Source: a virus
Strand: one strand, 5' to 3'
Length of the DNA: 52,890 nucleotides
Virus record (IMG/VR): IMGVR_UViG_3300043777_000227
Location: 1-52,890 of that record
A model generated the notes under the pieces. That model was not told the DNA's origin. It ran no database searches and saw only the letters and a list, made by a program, of their open reading frames with translations. Shown piece by piece: positions 24,560 through 30,765 of this stretch. The translations under genes and the position numbers were made by a program. Position 1 is the stretch's first letter, and each line of letters opens with the position of its first letter.

Positions 24560-24780
24560 GGCGCACTAACACAGAGCTTCTTGCCATAATCAACTACTCA
24601 CCTGGTTTGTGCCTATGTGGGCATGGCGAAAGCTGTGGGGTGTGCTCACGTAGCGACAAAACCCGTGAATTTGAGCATATCGCCAAGGAGTTAGCTAAGC
24701 GAGAATTAAAGAGACGTGGCGTTGTGCTGAAGGTTGCGAACAGAGCACACGGCTATTTCTCCACGGAATACATGCTGTGA
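24556..24780 (+). CDS. Small Cys-rich basic protein
   Basis: 74 residues starting by an ATGA overlap with the previous gene. CLCGHGESCGVCSR (about 19-32) offers a four-Cys zinc site; the rest is a basic helix (FEHIAKELAKRELKRRGVVL). Likely nucleic-acid or protein binding. No family recognised. Confidence 0.6.
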   Translation: MRRTNTELLAIINYSPGLCLCGHGESCGVCSRSDKTREFEHIAKELAKRELKRRGVVLKVANRAHGYFSTEYML

Positions 24781-24869
24781 TGCGGCGCTACGCTCTGGAC
24801 AGGGAATTGCTGTGGGATGTGGTAATTTTGCTGGTGATCTTGGCGATATTCGCTGGGATTCTACATTAG
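24780..24869 (+). CDS. 29-residue single-span membrane microprotein
   Basis: Start overlaps the previous stop by TGATG. Basic N-terminus (MRRYALDRELLW) then one membrane helix (DVVILLVILAIFAGILH). Coupled translation and topology support a real gene, although it is very short. Function unknown. Confidence 0.45.
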   Translation: MRRYALDRELLWDVVILLVILAIFAGILH

Positions 24870-24897
24870 CCCGTGATTTCTTGATTGGCAGACTTCC

Positions 24898-25149
24898 ATG
24901 GATAAATTCATTCAAGAGGTGTTGCACCGACGAAATAGCTATATTGGTAGTAGGGATGGTCCCGTAATAGCCAGAGAAGGTGAGTTTATTAAGCAACCTC
25001 CCGGCTATCGCCAAGCGATGGAGTTTCTGCTGGCTGGACGTACAACCTTGCCCCCTAGTCCTGAGGAGCCTAATATTTACTGGAGCACTTTGGGCAGCAA
25101 GGGTAGAATATATCGCTTTTGGTTAAAGGAGGCCAAATGGCCAACATAG
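24898..25149 (+). CDS. Hypothetical early protein
   Basis: 83 residues. Basic N-terminus (DKFIQEVLHRRNSYIGSRDG), a middle helix (GYRQAMEFLLAGRTTLP) and a C-terminal strand-rich part (NIYWSTLGSKGRIYRFWLKE). Ribosome site before ATG 24898 is weak. The end overlaps the next gene by 13 nt. No family recognised. Confidence 0.6.
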   Translation: MDKFIQEVLHRRNSYIGSRDGPVIAREGEFIKQPPGYRQAMEFLLAGRTTLPPSPEEPNIYWSTLGSKGRIYRFWLKEAKWPT

Positions 25150-25316
25150 GTTACTATTGCATTTGTGGCGAGCGTTGTGACACTCCCATGCTGCTTAGCC
25201 GCCACCAAGCTACCTGCAAGGTGGTTAGGGAGCCGGGCACACCATTTCCAGCCGCCTTGGCCAAGATAAATCCACCGGGAGCACAATATGGACACCATGC
25301 TCGCCAAGCTAGCTGA
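25137..25316 (+). CDS. Small zinc-finger-like protein
   Basis: 59 residues from ATG 25137 with AAGGAGG upstream. CICGERCDTPMLLSRHQATC has C-x-C...C...H-x3-C spacing close to a C2H2/C2HC finger, followed by a basic Pro/Gly-rich tail. The 3' end overlaps the following membrane gene. Possible DNA or protein binder. Confidence 0.6.
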   Translation: MANIGYYCICGERCDTPMLLSRHQATCKVVREPGTPFPAALAKINPPGAQYGHHARQAS

Positions 25317-25410
25317 CATGCTACAAGCCATTAGATACCTCGCTGTGGGCCTGCTGTGTGTACTGGCGGCGCTAGTCTGGATATTTGACAACGACCGTTG
25401 GTGGAGCTAG
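25288..25410 (+). CDS. 40-residue single-span membrane protein
   Basis: ATG 25288 with GGGAG 7 nt upstream. Amphipathic N-terminus (DTMLAKLADMLQAIRYL) then one membrane helix (AVGLLCVLAALVWIF) and an aromatic end (DNDRWWS). Size and layout are compatible with a small lysis-timing or membrane-disrupting protein, but no family is recognised. Confidence 0.5.
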   Translation: MDTMLAKLADMLQAIRYLAVGLLCVLAALVWIFDNDRWWS

Positions 25411-25412
25411 CT

Positions 25413-25574
25413 ATGAGCTTCCATAACGACATTTTCGTGCTTAGCCAAGCCCTACGTGCGCTGAACACAGCACCACGCTTCAAAGTGGGTGAAACTGACA
25501 GCTACGAGATAGCACGCTTGGTACAGGAGCTACTACGCCAAAAGGAATTTGACCACGAATCCATTGATTCCTGA
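25413..25574 (+). CDS. 53-residue hypothetical protein
   Basis: ATG 25413, two bases after the preceding stop, with a purine-rich site (GGTGGAG) upstream. Soluble, helical, mixed charge (NDIFVLSQALRALNTAPRFK; YEIARLVQELLRQKEF). Followed directly by a structured leader. No family recognised. Confidence 0.55.
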   Translation: MSFHNDIFVLSQALRALNTAPRFKVGETDSYEIARLVQELLRQKEFDHESIDS

Positions 25575-25630
25575 CGTGCGCACACGCGCGAGTGAAGCCC
25601 GCTAGTCGGCTGGAATCGCCAGCCGGGAGG
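25575..25630 (+). ncRNA. Structured leader sharing a motif with the operon leader
   Basis: CGTGCG/CGCGCG (25575-25580 with 25585-25590, loop CACA, one wobble) and CGGCTGG/CCAGCCG (25607-25613 with 25619-25625, 5-nt loop) form two strong hairpins. The 10-mer GCGCACACGC (25578-25587) and AAGCCCG (25595-25601) repeat those at 22760-22769 and 22775-22781. The second hairpin ends immediately before the GGGAGG of the 25636 gene. Confidence 0.45.
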
Positions 25631-25635
25631 CCAAA

Positions 25636-26019
25636 ATGCTTTACAATCGAGCGGACATGGAATTGGAGTTAGAAATTATTGAGATCGCCAGCCAATCGCT
25701 GAGTCGCAAGGTAGCTGCTGGAGAAATCTCGGGCTTCGAGTGCTTGAGGGTTGAGCGCGAGCTGGATTATCGCCGTCGCCAAGCCAAGGGCAAGCTGCTG
25801 CGAACCCAGGGGATAGTCAGCGACATTCGCGCCGCTAAATATCGCCTGCAAGACGCCAACAATTTGCAAGCTGGACCTGAGTACAAGCGCCAAGCTGTTG
25901 CGCTGGCTGAAGCAGCCGTCAAGAGAGCGCTAGCAGCCACTCGATTCAACCAGTCGCCTTATCGCCGTAAGGAGCAAGATGGAGAAATCGTTCAAGAATT
26001 GCAAGCGTCTATTGGGTAA
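25636..26019 (+). CDS. Coiled-coil early protein
   Basis: 127 residues, ATG 25636 with GGGAGG upstream. Nearly all helix with heptads (ELELEIIEIASQSLSRKVAA; ECLRVERELDYRRRQAKGK; AVALAEAAVKRALAATRF), no cysteines except one. The basic C-terminus may bind nucleic acid. The stop overlaps the next gene by 41 nt. No family recognised. Confidence 0.6.
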   Translation: MLYNRADMELELEIIEIASQSLSRKVAAGEISGFECLRVERELDYRRRQAKGKLLRTQGIVSDIRAAKYRLQDANNLQAGPEYKRQAVALAEAAVKRALAATRFNQSPYRRKEQDGEIVQELQASIG

Positions 26020-26137
26020 GCATTTGTGCTGTCTGTGCAAGCACCGGCGTGCGTTCTGCTGGCGCATCAACAAACGAATTGCGTGCCGAAATTGTCTGAA
26101 TTGGATACTTATTAGGCGCGAATTGGGCTTGCGCTAA
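25979..26137 (+). CDS. 52-residue Cys-rich basic protein
   Basis: ATG 25979 with AAGGAG 4 nt upstream, inside the end of the previous gene. Cys residues in KHLCCLCKHRRAFCW and ACRNCLNW suggest a compact zinc ribbon; the remainder is very basic, fitting nucleic-acid binding. Out-of-frame overlap of 41 nt with the upstream gene. No family recognised. Confidence 0.55.
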   Translation: MEKSFKNCKRLLGKHLCCLCKHRRAFCWRINKRIACRNCLNWILIRRELGLR

Positions 26138-26181
26138 CGAGGTTGTAACTTTAGCGACGTAGTTTGTCGCCAGGAGATAGC

Positions 26182-26445
26182 ATGAAAAAGTTTACCCTAG
26201 GCTGTGTGCTGGGCGTTTTGTTGGGTGCTGTGCCAATCCACGCCGATGACACTGTGAAGGTGATGGACCGGGCAGAACGCTTGCTCAAGGTGGACTCCAG
26301 CCTGATCGAGGAGTTCACTGAGTTCTACGTGACGGTTTGCACTGTCAATCCGGCAGACGCGCAGGTTAGCTCGGTCTGCTTGGAGCATAATTCCAAGATT
26401 GATGTGCTTTTCAAGAAAATCATCGCCATTGGTAAAGAGAAGTAG
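26182..26445 (+). CDS. Small exported (periplasmic) protein
   Basis: 87 residues from ATG 26182 with AGGAG 5 nt upstream; a reading six codons longer lacks a ribosome site. MKKFTLGCVLGVLLGAVPIH then A^DD is a clear Sec signal peptide; a second Cys pair (CTVNPADAQVSSVC) may form a disulphide. Mature part is helical (VKVMDRAERLLKVDSSLIEE). It probably acts in the periplasm, for example in superinfection exclusion. No family recognised. Confidence 0.65.
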   Translation: MKKFTLGCVLGVLLGAVPIHADDTVKVMDRAERLLKVDSSLIEEFTEFYVTVCTVNPADAQVSSVCLEHNSKIDVLFKKIIAIGKEK

Positions 26446-26550
26446 TCCAACAAAATCGCCTAGCCGAGACTAAAAACCTCGCTAGTCGCTAGCGGCTGGC
26501 TTGGCCATTCCGGGTACCGGCCAGCCGCGCCTCCTACTTTAGCAGAGAGG
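26446..26550 (+). ncRNA. Structured intergenic leader
   Basis: About 105 non-coding bases before the 26556 gene. CGCTAG/CTAGCG with a TCG loop (26480-26494) is followed by a nested stem: GGCTGGC/GCCAGCC (26495-26501 with 26519-26525) enclosing CCGG/CCGG. GAGAGGAAA of the next gene follows. The pattern repeats the hairpin-before-ribosome-site design seen at 23209, 24380 and 25607. Confidence 0.4.
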
Positions 26551-26555
26551 AAACT

Positions 26556-26963
26556 ATGCAAACGAACCAAGAAATTGCGGACAAGGCGTTGGATTTAGTT
26601 AAGCAGGGCGTCACCACACTCTACACCGACGTTCAGAAGGTTGCGCCACAGGTCTGGAACATGGCCTTGCGGCAAACAATTGTTGACGGTGTGGAATGTC
26701 TGATTGGGGTTGGGCTAGGGGCCGGGCTGATCGTGTTTGGGCGTTATCTTTGGATTCATGGTACTAAGCTACGCGCGGCCCACATTAATCTGAGCTGGTA
26801 CAACTCAGACAGAGAGACAGGTTGGAAGGTCTGTGGCTGGATTGCGGGGGTAACGGGCTTCCTTATTGTAACGATCTGTCTATTTAACGCCATTGATCTG
26901 CTGGGCAATCCCGGCTACTGGACGCTGGTAAGGCTGATCCAGCTAGCACAGCCTAACCACTAG
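26556..26963 (+). CDS. Two-span membrane protein
   Basis: 135 residues, soluble helical N-terminus (QEIADKALDLVKQGVTTLYT) then membrane segments at about 49-72 (VECLIGVGLGAGLIVFGRYL) and 92-112 (WIAGVTGFLIVTICLF). Leader contains GAGAGG 6-7 nt before ATG. The topology resembles small phage envelope proteins; no holin signature. Unknown function. Confidence 0.65.
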   Translation: MQTNQEIADKALDLVKQGVTTLYTDVQKVAPQVWNMALRQTIVDGVECLIGVGLGAGLIVFGRYLWIHGTKLRAAHINLSWYNSDRETGWKVCGWIAGVTGFLIVTICLFNAIDLLGNPGYWTLVRLIQLAQPNH

Positions 26964-26973
26964 GAGTTACCAA

Positions 26974-27132
26974 ATGTGTCAACGCGGCCAATGCTGGGGA
27001 ATTCGTGACACCATCGCCTATCACGACACGGAAACCCTGCTGAAATTCCTGAAATTGATCCAGAACCGCGAAGCCTACTGGCGCAGAGCTGTGCTAGTTG
27101 AGCTGGGAAAGCGAGGCGTTAATGTCCAATAA
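26974..27132 (+). CDS. 52-residue hypothetical protein
   Basis: ATG 26974 with AGGAG 7 nt upstream. CQRGQC at the N-terminus, then IRDTIAYHDTETLLKFLKLI and an Arg-rich helical end (NREAYWRRAVLVELGKRGVN). Overlaps the next gene's start by ten bases. No family recognised. Confidence 0.55.
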   Translation: MCQRGQCWGIRDTIAYHDTETLLKFLKLIQNREAYWRRAVLVELGKRGVNVQ

Positions 27133-27364
27133 ACCTATCTGTCCACATTGCAGTAAGCCGATTCAATCAAACCTCTTACCCCAGGCTAGCAAGGATAAGC
27201 TGGCTAAGTTTCGTTACCGCGCGGAACAATTAGTACAGGAGATCGCCGAGCGTCGAAATAAGCTGCGCGACCTTATTGACGAGTGCGGAGACTTGGAAGA
27301 GCACTGTGACAACTTTGAGAACCTAATGCAAGAAGCCTTGGACGGGCTGAGCGAGGTTATCTAA
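27122..27364 (+). CDS. Zinc-knuckle plus coiled-coil protein
   Basis: 80 residues from ATG 27122, GAGG 5 nt upstream. CPHCSKPIQ (7-15) is a single CxxC knuckle; the rest is a charged coiled coil (LAKFRYRAEQLVQEIAERRN; LIDECGDLEEHCDNFENLM) that probably dimerises. Stop overlaps the next start as TAATG. No family recognised. Confidence 0.6.
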   Translation: MSNKPICPHCSKPIQSNLLPQASKDKLAKFRYRAEQLVQEIAERRNKLRDLIDECGDLEEHCDNFENLMQEALDGLSEVI

Positions 27365-27567
27365 TGGCCAAGCATCTTAAGTCCTTTTGGCTCTGTAAGA
27401 TAATCGGCCATGCCTATCACACCGTTTCCCTGAAAAATTGCGCTGTGTCGAATTGCCGGCGGTGTGGCGCAAGGTACTATAGCCCAGATTATCCAGTGCA
27501 CCTTGAAAATGAGGTGGAAATTCGGGCTGGGCAACTTGGATTGCTGCCAGAGGCACGCGAACAATGA
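27364..27567 (+). CDS. Small Cys/His protein, DUF1660-like
   Basis: 67 residues. CKIIGHAYHTVSLKN, CAVSNCRRCGARYYSPDYPV shows the 'C..(F/I)GH...C.RCG..Y' layout of small prophage zinc proteins (DUF1660-like). Translationally coupled to neighbours on both sides. Likely a small zinc protein of unknown role. Confidence 0.6.
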   Translation: MAKHLKSFWLCKIIGHAYHTVSLKNCAVSNCRRCGARYYSPDYPVHLENEVEIRAGQLGLLPEAREQ

Positions 27568-27743
27568 AAAATCCCCTTGAAAGCATTCATGTTAGGGCCG
27601 CGATCATGGCCCTAATCATTTTTGGTGAAGCTTGCGCTTGCGCCTACTGGACGGTTGTTGGGGAAATTGTAGCAATCGTGCTCATAGTGGCATTGGCAGT
27701 CATGGTTTGCTACATCATGGCCCTTGTCATGGGGCCTGAATAA
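27564..27743 (+). CDS. Two-span membrane microprotein
   Basis: 59 residues starting by ATGA overlap. Segments AAIMALIIFGEACACAYW and VGEIVAIVLIVALAVMVCYI are hydrophobic helices; the C-terminus is short. Coupled translation to both neighbours. A membrane role at the inner membrane is certain from composition; function unknown. Confidence 0.55.
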   Translation: MKNPLESIHVRAAIMALIIFGEACACAYWTVVGEIVAIVLIVALAVMVCYIMALVMGPE

Positions 27744-27880
27744 TGAGCTGGTGCGTCAAGGTCAAATCGCTCTGGGGCTGGGAGACTCGCGCCGAATTCA
27801 AATTCCGCGATGAGGCTTGCAACTATGCCCACTGGCTCCGCAAGCAAACCCGTTTTTTGGTACAGGTCGAGGCGTTGTGA
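27743..27880 (+). CDS. 45-residue hypothetical protein
   Basis: Start overlaps the previous stop by one base (TAATG). Small, basic and aromatic (SWCVKVKSLWGWETRAEFKF; YAHWLRKQTRFLVQVE), predicted alpha/beta. Many Trp and Lys/Arg could bind nucleic acid. No family recognised. Confidence 0.5.
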   Translation: MSWCVKVKSLWGWETRAEFKFRDEACNYAHWLRKQTRFLVQVEAL

Positions 27881-27911
27881 CCGGGCTGGGCACTCCTAAG
27901 GAGGTGGCGAG

Positions 27912-28175
27912 GTGAGCGACGTTTACGTGGTTATGGGCCAGACTGGCGAGTATTCAGATCGCACCGAGTGGGTTGTCGTCGCGTACAGCAATGAGGCCGA
28001 TGCACAGAAGCATGTTGAGAACGCCACCCGCAGAGCAAAGGAACTGGAAGTTACCAAGCCGAGGAACTGGGAAGCTCTGGAAGCCCACCTCGCCTCAAAT
28101 GAGTTTGACCCCGCCATGCAGCTTGATTATACGGGAACGCGCTACTACTACATGGCCGTGGAGTTGCGTTCGTGA
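27912..28175 (+). CDS. Hypothetical early protein
   Basis: 87 residues from GTG 27912 with AAGGAGG 7 nt upstream. Begins with a strand pair (VYVVMGQTGEYSDRTEWVVV) and continues with a helix rich in Glu/Lys (DAQKHVENATRRAKELEV), ending in a strand (YTGTRYYYMAVELRS), like small phage DUF7336-type proteins. This gene begins a 1.2-kb stretch where CTAG, common elsewhere, is nearly absent. Confidence 0.6.
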   Translation: MSDVYVVMGQTGEYSDRTEWVVVAYSNEADAQKHVENATRRAKELEVTKPRNWEALEAHLASNEFDPAMQLDYTGTRYYYMAVELRS

Positions 28176-28384
28176 CCATCCCGAAGCGGAAGGCGAAGCG
28201 AAGCATCTGGAGTATTGAGACTATCTATTGCGAGCAATTGGAAGAAGGCGTGCTGCTGGCGACGGCAGTATTTCGAGACTCTCAATTCGGCATGGCGCTG
28301 CGAAAGAGTTTCAAGACGGGCGATCTGGTGCGCGTTACGGTTGAAATCGCCCCCATCCCGAGCAAGAGGAGCAAAAAGCGATGA
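28172..28384 (+). CDS. Small basic hypothetical protein
   Basis: 70 residues, GTG at 28172 overlapping the preceding stop as GTGA. Strand-rich core (YCEQLEEGVLLATAVFRDSQ; TGDLVRVTVEIAPIP) with very basic ends. Overlaps the next gene by ATGA. Possibly nucleic-acid binding. No family recognised. Confidence 0.55.
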   Translation: MTIPKRKAKRSIWSIETIYCEQLEEGVLLATAVFRDSQFGMALRKSFKTGDLVRVTVEIAPIPSKRSKKR

Positions 28385-29112
28385 GCAAACAGTTTGGCTG
28401 CGCGTACTGCGATTTTGAAGCCGACAGTGGCGATGAAGTTTGGGACCACTTTATAGCCAAGCACAAGGATAAACGCGATGTTCTTCGCCGTCCTGCCGCC
28501 CCCAGCGGAGAGCGGCAGTGGCTCAAGAATATCAGGGATGGAATCTCCACTCCCGATGCAGCGCTAAAGGAAATGGAAGCCAATTTGTTGCGGATTTGCT
28601 CTCTGGCCGCGCCATCCCAACCAACCTCCCCGGCCCCGCAGCCGAACGTAGATAAGAAGCTCGACGCAATTGATCGTCGCAACTCAGTCGTGGATTCAAT
28701 GGTCGCGGCCCCGCAGCCATCTGCAACGGCCCGTGAAGTGGCGCACAAGATTCTTGGAAACGGTTTGACCTCGAAAGCGTATGACGACGTTGCGGTGATT
28801 ATCGAATCCTTCTCTGCCCGCGAACACGAAACCGGAGCTAACTGGATGTTAGACAATATTCGTGCAAGCGTAAGGGGCTATCCAGATCACGGCGGAGATA
28901 TCGAAGTTATGCAGCAGATTGAACGCATCATTGCCCGATCTGTGGCCGCTACGATTGCGAATATTACTGGCCGAATGATCGAGGACATTATGATTCACAA
29001 GCCGGTGTATGAGGTGGCCGACAGAGGCGATACGACAGATGACGTTGACAGCGACAAGCTAGCCGCAGAAATTCGGGCCGAACTTGCGGAGCGAGAGCGA
29101 GCCAGAAAGTGA
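28381..29112 (+). CDS. Zinc-finger protein with long helical tail
   Basis: 243 residues. The N-terminus CAYCDFEADSGDEVWDHFIA followed by KH is a C2H2 zinc finger (7-28). A linker rich in Pro/Ser/Gln (about 75-95) joins helical regions (EVAHKILGNGLTSKAYDDVA; MQQIERIIARSVAATIANI) and a charged C-terminal helix (DKLAAEIRAELAERERARK). It probably binds DNA or host protein. ATGA overlap with the upstream gene. No enzyme motif seen. Confidence 0.65.
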   Translation: MSKQFGCAYCDFEADSGDEVWDHFIAKHKDKRDVLRRPAAPSGERQWLKNIRDGISTPDAALKEMEANLLRICSLAAPSQPTSPAPQPNVDKKLDAIDRRNSVVDSMVAAPQPSATAREVAHKILGNGLTSKAYDDVAVIIESFSAREHETGANWMLDNIRASVRGYPDHGGDIEVMQQIERIIARSVAATIANITGRMIEDIMIHKPVYEVADRGDTTDDVDSDKLAAEIRAELAERERARK

Positions 29113-29122
29113 GCTATGCGAG

Positions 29123-29221
29123 ATGAGTGTAGCGTATTTGCGGATTTACTTGGCAGTCGTTTGGGCAGCGTTGCGCGTCCCTAACCCTGCGCCCCCTAGG
29201 AGAACAATTTGGGCGTTTTAA
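29123..29221 (+). CDS. Possible 32-residue membrane peptide
   Basis: ATG 29123; product SVAYLRIYLAVVWAALRVPN then a Pro/Arg tail. One short hydrophobic helix. Ribosome site is poor (GCGAG). Overlaps the next gene's TTG start by 13 nt. Included because it fits the pattern of coupled membrane microproteins; may be chance. Confidence 0.25.
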   Translation: MSVAYLRIYLAVVWAALRVPNPAPPRRTIWAF

Positions 29222-29430
29222 GTGAACCACATGAAACTCCTGCTCGGCGGGCTGGCGACATGGCTCCAGAAAGCCCTTTGCTGCGCTTGGCGAGGCTCCT
29301 GGCCGGCGCAATGTGGACGCCAGTACCCAAGGACCAGACTTTTAGCCCGTGCAGGCTTCGCGTGATTGTACGCCTAGCACGCCGGCTGGTGGAACTAGCG
29401 GACCAGGAGGTGAAAGGTGCACGAAGCTAG
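29209..29430 (+). CDS. Hypothetical basic early protein
   Basis: 73 residues from TTG 29209 with AGGAG 6 nt upstream. Arg/Leu-rich helical C-terminus (CRLRVIVRLARRLVELADQE) and a Pro-rich middle (MWTPVPKDQTFSP). It overlaps the next gene by 14 nt. No family recognised. Confidence 0.5.
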   Translation: MGVLSEPHETPARRAGDMAPESPLLRLARLLAGAMWTPVPKDQTFSPCRLRVIVRLARRLVELADQEVKGARS

Positions 29431-29584
29431 AGAGTTTTGGGGTTTGATAAACCTGTTTGCCGCTTTCTGCTTGGTGGTAGCTTGCGTAGGCTTGGCAATT
29501 AACCAGCTGTGGATGTTTGCATTTATCTGCGCGGCGGCACTGGTAATCGCCTCAATCAATGCGTTCGTCTGCTTGAACGACTAG
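29417..29584 (+). CDS. Two-span membrane microprotein
   Basis: 55 residues from GTG 29417 with AGGAGG 6 nt upstream. Two hydrophobic helices (LINLFAAFCLVVACVGLA; WMFAFICAAALVIASINAFV) joined by a short loop, ends in CLND. Hairpin topology is that of many small phage membrane proteins. Function unknown. Confidence 0.6.
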   Translation: MHEAREFWGLINLFAAFCLVVACVGLAINQLWMFAFICAAALVIASINAFVCLND

Positions 29585-29591
29585 GAGCCGC

Positions 29592-30152
29592 ATGGCCACT
29601 AAAGTTGAGGACGTTTTCCAGTGCGACCGCTGCCAAAAGCTGGAGTACTGGTCAGAGGTGGTGGTTAGCGAGGTGAACCACGAAGGCTATTTGTGCAGGG
29701 ATTGCGGAAAATTTCCCGGAGGAGTGCCAGCACCAGTTTGCGTAAGGGATGGTGTTGATATGCAAAGGGTTATCAACTCCACCTACCAGGTTGACTCTCT
29801 AATCGGCAAATGGCGCTGCCCAGTCTGCACCGCCGAGACAATCATGGGCGTCAGGCAGGTGGAATTGCTCCAAAAGCGTGTCCGCCCAGCGGTAGACGCC
29901 CCAGACGCCTACCCTTGCCTGCCAGACGGCAAGCTGGATGGAGTAACAATTCTGCGCCGAGCCTGCCGCCATTTCCAAGAGGACGAAGCGCCCGATTGGA
30001 GGGAAGGCGAGCAAGCCGCCTATAATCAACTATTTAGGAAATGGTTCGAGCTAAGCTGCATCGCTGATGGCGAGGAAGTCTGCGACATCGCCACTTGGGA
30101 CGAGCTGGCTGGAGCTGAGGCGCACTTGAACGAGGTGATGAATGCCGACTAG
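29592..30152 (+). CDS. Zinc-ribbon-rich early protein with AVDA motif
   Basis: 186 residues. Three CxxC pairs: CDRCQKLEYW (11), CRDCGKFP (35), CPVCTAETI (76), consistent with one or two zinc ribbons. The segment RVRPAVDAPDAYP (about 96-108) shares 'R-R-P-A-V-D-A' with the 30607 protein and 'AVD[AD]' with three other early proteins. The C-terminal half is acidic helix (FRKWFELSCIADGEEVCDIA). No catalytic motif; probably a binding protein. Confidence 0.65.
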   Translation: MATKVEDVFQCDRCQKLEYWSEVVVSEVNHEGYLCRDCGKFPGGVPAPVCVRDGVDMQRVINSTYQVDSLIGKWRCPVCTAETIMGVRQVELLQKRVRPAVDAPDAYPCLPDGKLDGVTILRRACRHFQEDEAPDWREGEQAAYNQLFRKWFELSCIADGEEVCDIATWDELAGAEAHLNEVMNAD

Positions 30153-30234
30153 CAACATTCCCGGCAATACCCATTTCCGCTGCGTGCAGCTGCACTACGC
30201 TCCAATTGGAGCCAAAAATGAGCCAGGCTGGTAA
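30142..30234 (+). CDS. Possible 30-residue peptide
   Basis: ATG 30142 with GAGG 6 nt upstream, starting inside the preceding gene. Product PTSNIPGNTHFRCVQLHYAP is polar and ends in EPGW. It fills most of the 105-nt gap before the next gene. Weak evidence; may not be translated. Confidence 0.3.
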   Translation: MPTSNIPGNTHFRCVQLHYAPIGAKNEPGW

Positions 30235-30257
30235 ATTATTTGCAAAAAAGGTGAAAA

Positions 30258-30641
30258 ATGTTTGATTTCCTGCTTCCCAAGCCCGGACCCAAGCTGTTAG
30301 GCCCAGCGCCCAAAGCGGCTGTGGATGACCCCCTGGCAGATAACTATTTCGCCTACTTTGTAGATGCTGGTACCAAGGTCCGGGCTGAGTGCGAATGTGG
30401 CTGCCGCTGCACCTACAGCTTGCGCTATTCGACGCTCAAGGGCATCCTGGACACCGCCCCAATGATCAATATAGCTTACCATGAGCTAGACCCTTGTGAG
30501 GCGGAAGGCGATCTCTGCAAGTACAACTGGATTGACTCAGACGCCTGCTACCGAGAGTTTATAGGCAGTTTCCAGCGCGCCAAGCGTGCTGAGAAGGAGG
30601 CCCAAGATGGAGCAAGGATCGCCACCCAGCCCGCCGTGTAG
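30258..30641 (+). CDS. Cys-rich hypothetical protein with AVDD motif
   Basis: 127 residues. KVRAECECGCRCTYSLRY places four Cys in nine residues (about 46-54), and more Cys lie in DPCEAEGDLCKYNW and DACYREF, suggesting a zinc-bound domain. The N-terminus has LLGPAPKAAVDDPLADN, the AVD[AD] motif seen in four other early proteins. Lys/Glu tail. Overlaps the next gene by 35 nt. Unknown function. Confidence 0.6.
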   Translation: MFDFLLPKPGPKLLGPAPKAAVDDPLADNYFAYFVDAGTKVRAECECGCRCTYSLRYSTLKGILDTAPMINIAYHELDPCEAEGDLCKYNWIDSDACYREFIGSFQRAKRAEKEAQDGARIATQPAV

Positions 30642-30765
30642 CCCAAGGATTAGGCCAGCGGTGGACGCCGAAGAACTGGAGAACGATCTCCAGCTGCTAC
30701 CAGGCGAGTTCAACTGCCTGGCTGGCTACCGGCTCAATGGCTACGAGTTAGGAGGTGAAGGTTGA
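30607..30765 (+). CDS. 52-residue protein ending in Gly-Gly-Glu-Gly, upstream of ligase
   Basis: ATG 30607 with AAGGAGG 7 nt upstream. Disordered Pro/Ser-rich start (EQGSPPSPPCSPR), then RIRPAVDAEELENDLQLLPG and a C-terminus YRLNGYELGGEG. The last codons contain the GGAGGT ribosome site of the next gene, which starts four bases before this stop. A small, acidic, unstructured protein ending in GGEG beside a glutamine-synthetase-fold ligase recalls Pup (ends GGE/GGQ, joined by PafA). The ending could equally be a by-product of the ribosome site. Not a family match. Confidence 0.5.
   Translation: MEQGSPPSPPCSPRIRPAVDAEELENDLQLLPGEFNCLAGYRLNGYELGGEG

Noticed and set aside
28335-28856. 173-residue minus-strand frame
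   Set aside because: Antisense shadow of the zinc-finger gene 28381-29112.
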